A stretch of 64,000 nt of DNA, taken from the NCBI RefSeq assembly GCF_003581585.1, contig NZ_QXIR01000011.1:1-64000 (forward strand), written 5' to 3'. The translations under genes were made by a program, and so were the position numbers. The DNA is from Bacillus salacetis (GTDB taxonomy: Bacteria > Bacillota > Bacilli > Bacillales > Bacillaceae_B). Below, one piece after another: positions 62,503 to 64,000 of the stretch (its first letter is position 1; every line of letters begins with the position of its first letter). The notes under the pieces were generated by a model. The model worked only from the letters and a program-made list of their open reading frames with translations. It searched no databases and was not told where the DNA came from.

Positions 62503-62627
62503 GTTGATTTCCGCTCCAGGATTCACGACTCCGCGGGGCGGACGCTAAGCTTCCTCGGCTTTGCCTGCGGGGTCTCATCTGCCCGCTAGTCCCGCAGGAG
62601 GTCGTGCCTTCTTCCGCTCCAATCAAC
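62503..62627. repeat. Dispersed Bacillaceae-type repeat, short copy
   Basis: 125 bases bounded by inverted GTTGATT and AATCAAC, with TTCCGCTCC near the left end and CTTCCGCTCC at the right. CGCGGGGCGGACGC and CCCGCTAGTCCCGCAGGAG are shared with 50175-50445. It lies between the divergent PTS and RpiR genes. Confidence 0.75.
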
Positions 62628-62911
62628 TCTGTGCGTATTACAGTGCCACTACACTTCTCGGATTACACCGATTCATTAACAACGTACCGCTGCACCGTCC
62701 TTTTTGTATATAAAAAAGATTACTTTCTAGAACTACACTTAAATGGAAATGATCGATCTTTCATCTTTATGTATAAGCTTTCATCTATTATTAAAGTGCT
62801 CTGGTATTAAAAGTATCATCAACCTAATTACTTACCCTCTTTTCTTTTATTATGGTTTCTATTAGTGAATGCTATAATAGAGGAAATCATATGTGTAAAA
62901 GGGGCAGCGTT

Positions 62912-63655
62912 ATGGGAAAGGTTTTGGATCGGTTTTCGAAGTTTGTTGGGGAGCTTACTTATTCTGAGAAGCATGTGCTGTATTATGTGGAGGAGCATCT
63001 GGAGAAGGCGAAGCAGGAGTCTTTGACGAAGATGGCAGAGAGCAATAATGTCAGCACGACGACGATTATCCGCATGTGCCACAAGCTTGGTCTTGAAGGG
63101 TTCTCTGAATTTAAATATCTATTGAAGGATATAGATGAGAATATCCGTCCTGCGGAAAATATGCTGGAGCGGTACAGCCAGGATATGGAGAAGACACTGA
63201 GTTCCCTGCGTGTGGAAGAGCTGGAAAAGATCAGCGGGCAGATTCAGCAGGCAGACCGCGTCATGATTGTGGCTGTAGGGTTGACAAAAATGATGGGGGA
63301 GTATTTCAGCAAGCTGTTCATGCAAGTTAATAAACCTACCTCCTATGTCTATGAATCTCATATCATTGACCTGCTGCCGAATATGGTTCAGCCTAAGGAC
63401 TTGGTCGTTTTCATCTCTTCCAGCGGAGAAACCAAAACGATTGTGAATGCTGCCGAGAAAATCCGTTTCAAAAGTGCAGATACTTTAGCGATCACTAACT
63501 CAGCAGACAGCACACTTGCAAGGACCACAAGGAATTCAATCAGTGCCGATGTCCAGCGGGTCCAATTCGGCGGTTATGATTTGACAGCCCGGTCAACGAT
63601 TGTGGTTCTTATTGATTTGATTTTTGAGTTTTATTTGAAGAAAGTGATGAAATAA
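62912..63655 (+). CDS. RpiR-family regulator of the mannosylglycerate island
   Basis: 247-aa regulator. The N-terminal RpiR helix-turn-helix (about 1-75; ESLTKMAESNNVSTTTIIRMCHKLGLEGFSEFKYLL) is followed by a SIS domain (about 105-230; VMIVAVGLTKMMGEYFSKLF and VVFISSSGETKTIVNAAEK). It probably senses a sugar phosphate made by the PTS and controls the divergent mngA-type operon through the 62432 dyad. E. coli MngR is GntR-type, so the regulator family differs here. The ATG at 62912 has AAGGGG seven bases upstream; the frame is open from 62852 but without a good site. Confidence 0.85.
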   Translation: MGKVLDRFSKFVGELTYSEKHVLYYVEEHLEKAKQESLTKMAESNNVSTTTIIRMCHKLGLEGFSEFKYLLKDIDENIRPAENMLERYSQDMEKTLSSLRVEELEKISGQIQQADRVMIVAVGLTKMMGEYFSKLFMQVNKPTSYVYESHIIDLLPNMVQPKDLVVFISSSGETKTIVNAAEKIRFKSADTLAITNSADSTLARTTRNSISADVQRVQFGGYDLTARSTIVVLIDLIFEFYLKKVMK

Positions 63656-63663
63656 AAAGGGGG

Positions 63664-63720
63664 AAACAAGGGGACCGTTCTTCCGGTGCGGAATGCACCA
63701 GGAGACAGAACCGTCCTTCT
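63664..63720. repeat. Palindromic repeat, GGGGACGGT family, copy 4
   Basis: GAAACAAGGGGACCGTTCTTC then GGTGC...GCACC, then AGAACCGTCC: same layout and key words as the copies at 53.56 and 54.73 kb, with an imperfect right arm. It follows the RpiR gene and may terminate it. Confidence 0.78.
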
Positions 63721-63782
63721 GTATCTTCCCCACCCCCAATCTATGCTACGATAAAATCAACAAACGAAAGAGGTGAATGGAT

Positions 63783-64000
63783 TTGTCACTATTCAATAAA
63801 GTCGTTGCAAGCCTGGGAATCGGTTCAGCGAGAGTGGATACGAAGCTAAAGAACTCTTATATTCAACAAGGGGAAATGCTTGAAGGAGTGATTGAGGTAA
63901 AAGGCGGAAGTTCCGATCAGCGGGTAGATGCGATTTATCTCAAACTGATGAGCATGTACGGACACAAAGGCAGCGACCGCCTTTCGCCTGGTGTCGTGAT
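63783..64000 (+). CDS. spo0M: Spo0M-like sporulation-control protein, 5' part
   Basis: The window cuts this gene after about 72 codons. The N-terminus reads MSLFNKVVASLGIGSARVDTKL followed by YIQQGEMLEGVIEVKGG and QRVDAIYLKLM, the arrestin-like start of Spo0M, a protein that affects sporulation and cell division in Bacillus. The TTG at 63783 has GAGGTG six bases upstream and gives the family's usual start; an in-frame ATG at 63777 is too close to the site. Confidence 0.85.
   Translation, partial: MSLFNKVVASLGIGSARVDTKLKNSYIQQGEMLEGVIEVKGGSSDQRVDAIYLKLMSMYGHKGSDRLSPGVV

Noticed and set aside
1-64000. tRNA and rRNA genes
   Set aside because: No cloverleaf with conserved TTC-arm sequence and no rRNA-like segment was recognised by eye on either strand.

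Overview
The window comes from an endospore-forming Gram-positive bacterium of the Bacillaceae. The evidence is strong AGGAGG-type ribosome-binding sites, TTG and GTG starts, CcpA-type cre sites, a LysM/GH18 spore-cortex-lytic-type protein at the left end, the start of a spo0M-like gene at the right end, and Bacillus-type dispersed palindromic repeats. I cannot name the species. Almost everything here is sugar catabolism, arranged in three substrate islands with a few housekeeping genes between them.

Region 1 (about 3.1-18.4 kb, clearly AT-rich) is a cell-wall salvage island on the minus strand. It holds a GH20 hexosaminidase with a perfect cre site, then nagZ, a YesL-like gene, two LplB/LplC-like permeases, a lipoprotein solute-binding protein, namZ (exo-muramidase) and murQ. 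After a terminator come an RpiR regulator, a BadF-type kinase (MurK-like), a tandem-GNAT acetyltransferase (GlmA-like) and an AmiE-like serine hydrolase. No PTS gene is present. Import is by an ABC system without its own ATPase, phosphorylation is by the kinase, and none of the hydrolases has a signal peptide. The whole pathway therefore looks cytoplasmic. A GC-richer glcDF pair and several small membrane proteins or lipoproteins follow (18.5-23.5 kb).

Region 2 (23.6-53.5 kb) is a beta-mannan/glucomannan island. A secreted multi-domain GH26 mannanase cuts the polymer outside. An ABC importer brings in oligosaccharides. Two cytoplasmic GH113 endo-mannanases, a CE7 and an SGNH esterase, a GH2 beta-mannosidase and a GH1 beta-glucosidase then process them. 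An AGE epimerase plus GH130 phosphorylase route handles mannobiose, and a ROK kinase and ManA feed the products to glycolysis. A LacI regulator, cre sites and a 14-base element shared by three promoter regions suggest the control. Aldo-keto reductases, a zinc dehydrogenase and a sugar isomerase form an extra redox operon of unknown substrate.

Region 3 (54.8-63.7 kb) looks like a mannosylglycerate/glucosylglycerate island: PTS EIIABC (MngA-like), GH38 (MngB-like), a GH13_18 phosphorylase, glycerate kinase and a divergent RpiR regulator. A perfect 10-5-10 dyad lies upstream of the PTS gene.

Between regions 2 and 3 lies a RAYT-type (REP-associated) HUH transposase gene with copies of a GGGGACGGT-type palindrome on both sides. 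Further copies are scattered in the window. A 53-bp tandem array of hairpins lies at 40.96-41.23 kb. Functions are inferred from motifs and context; no database search was run.
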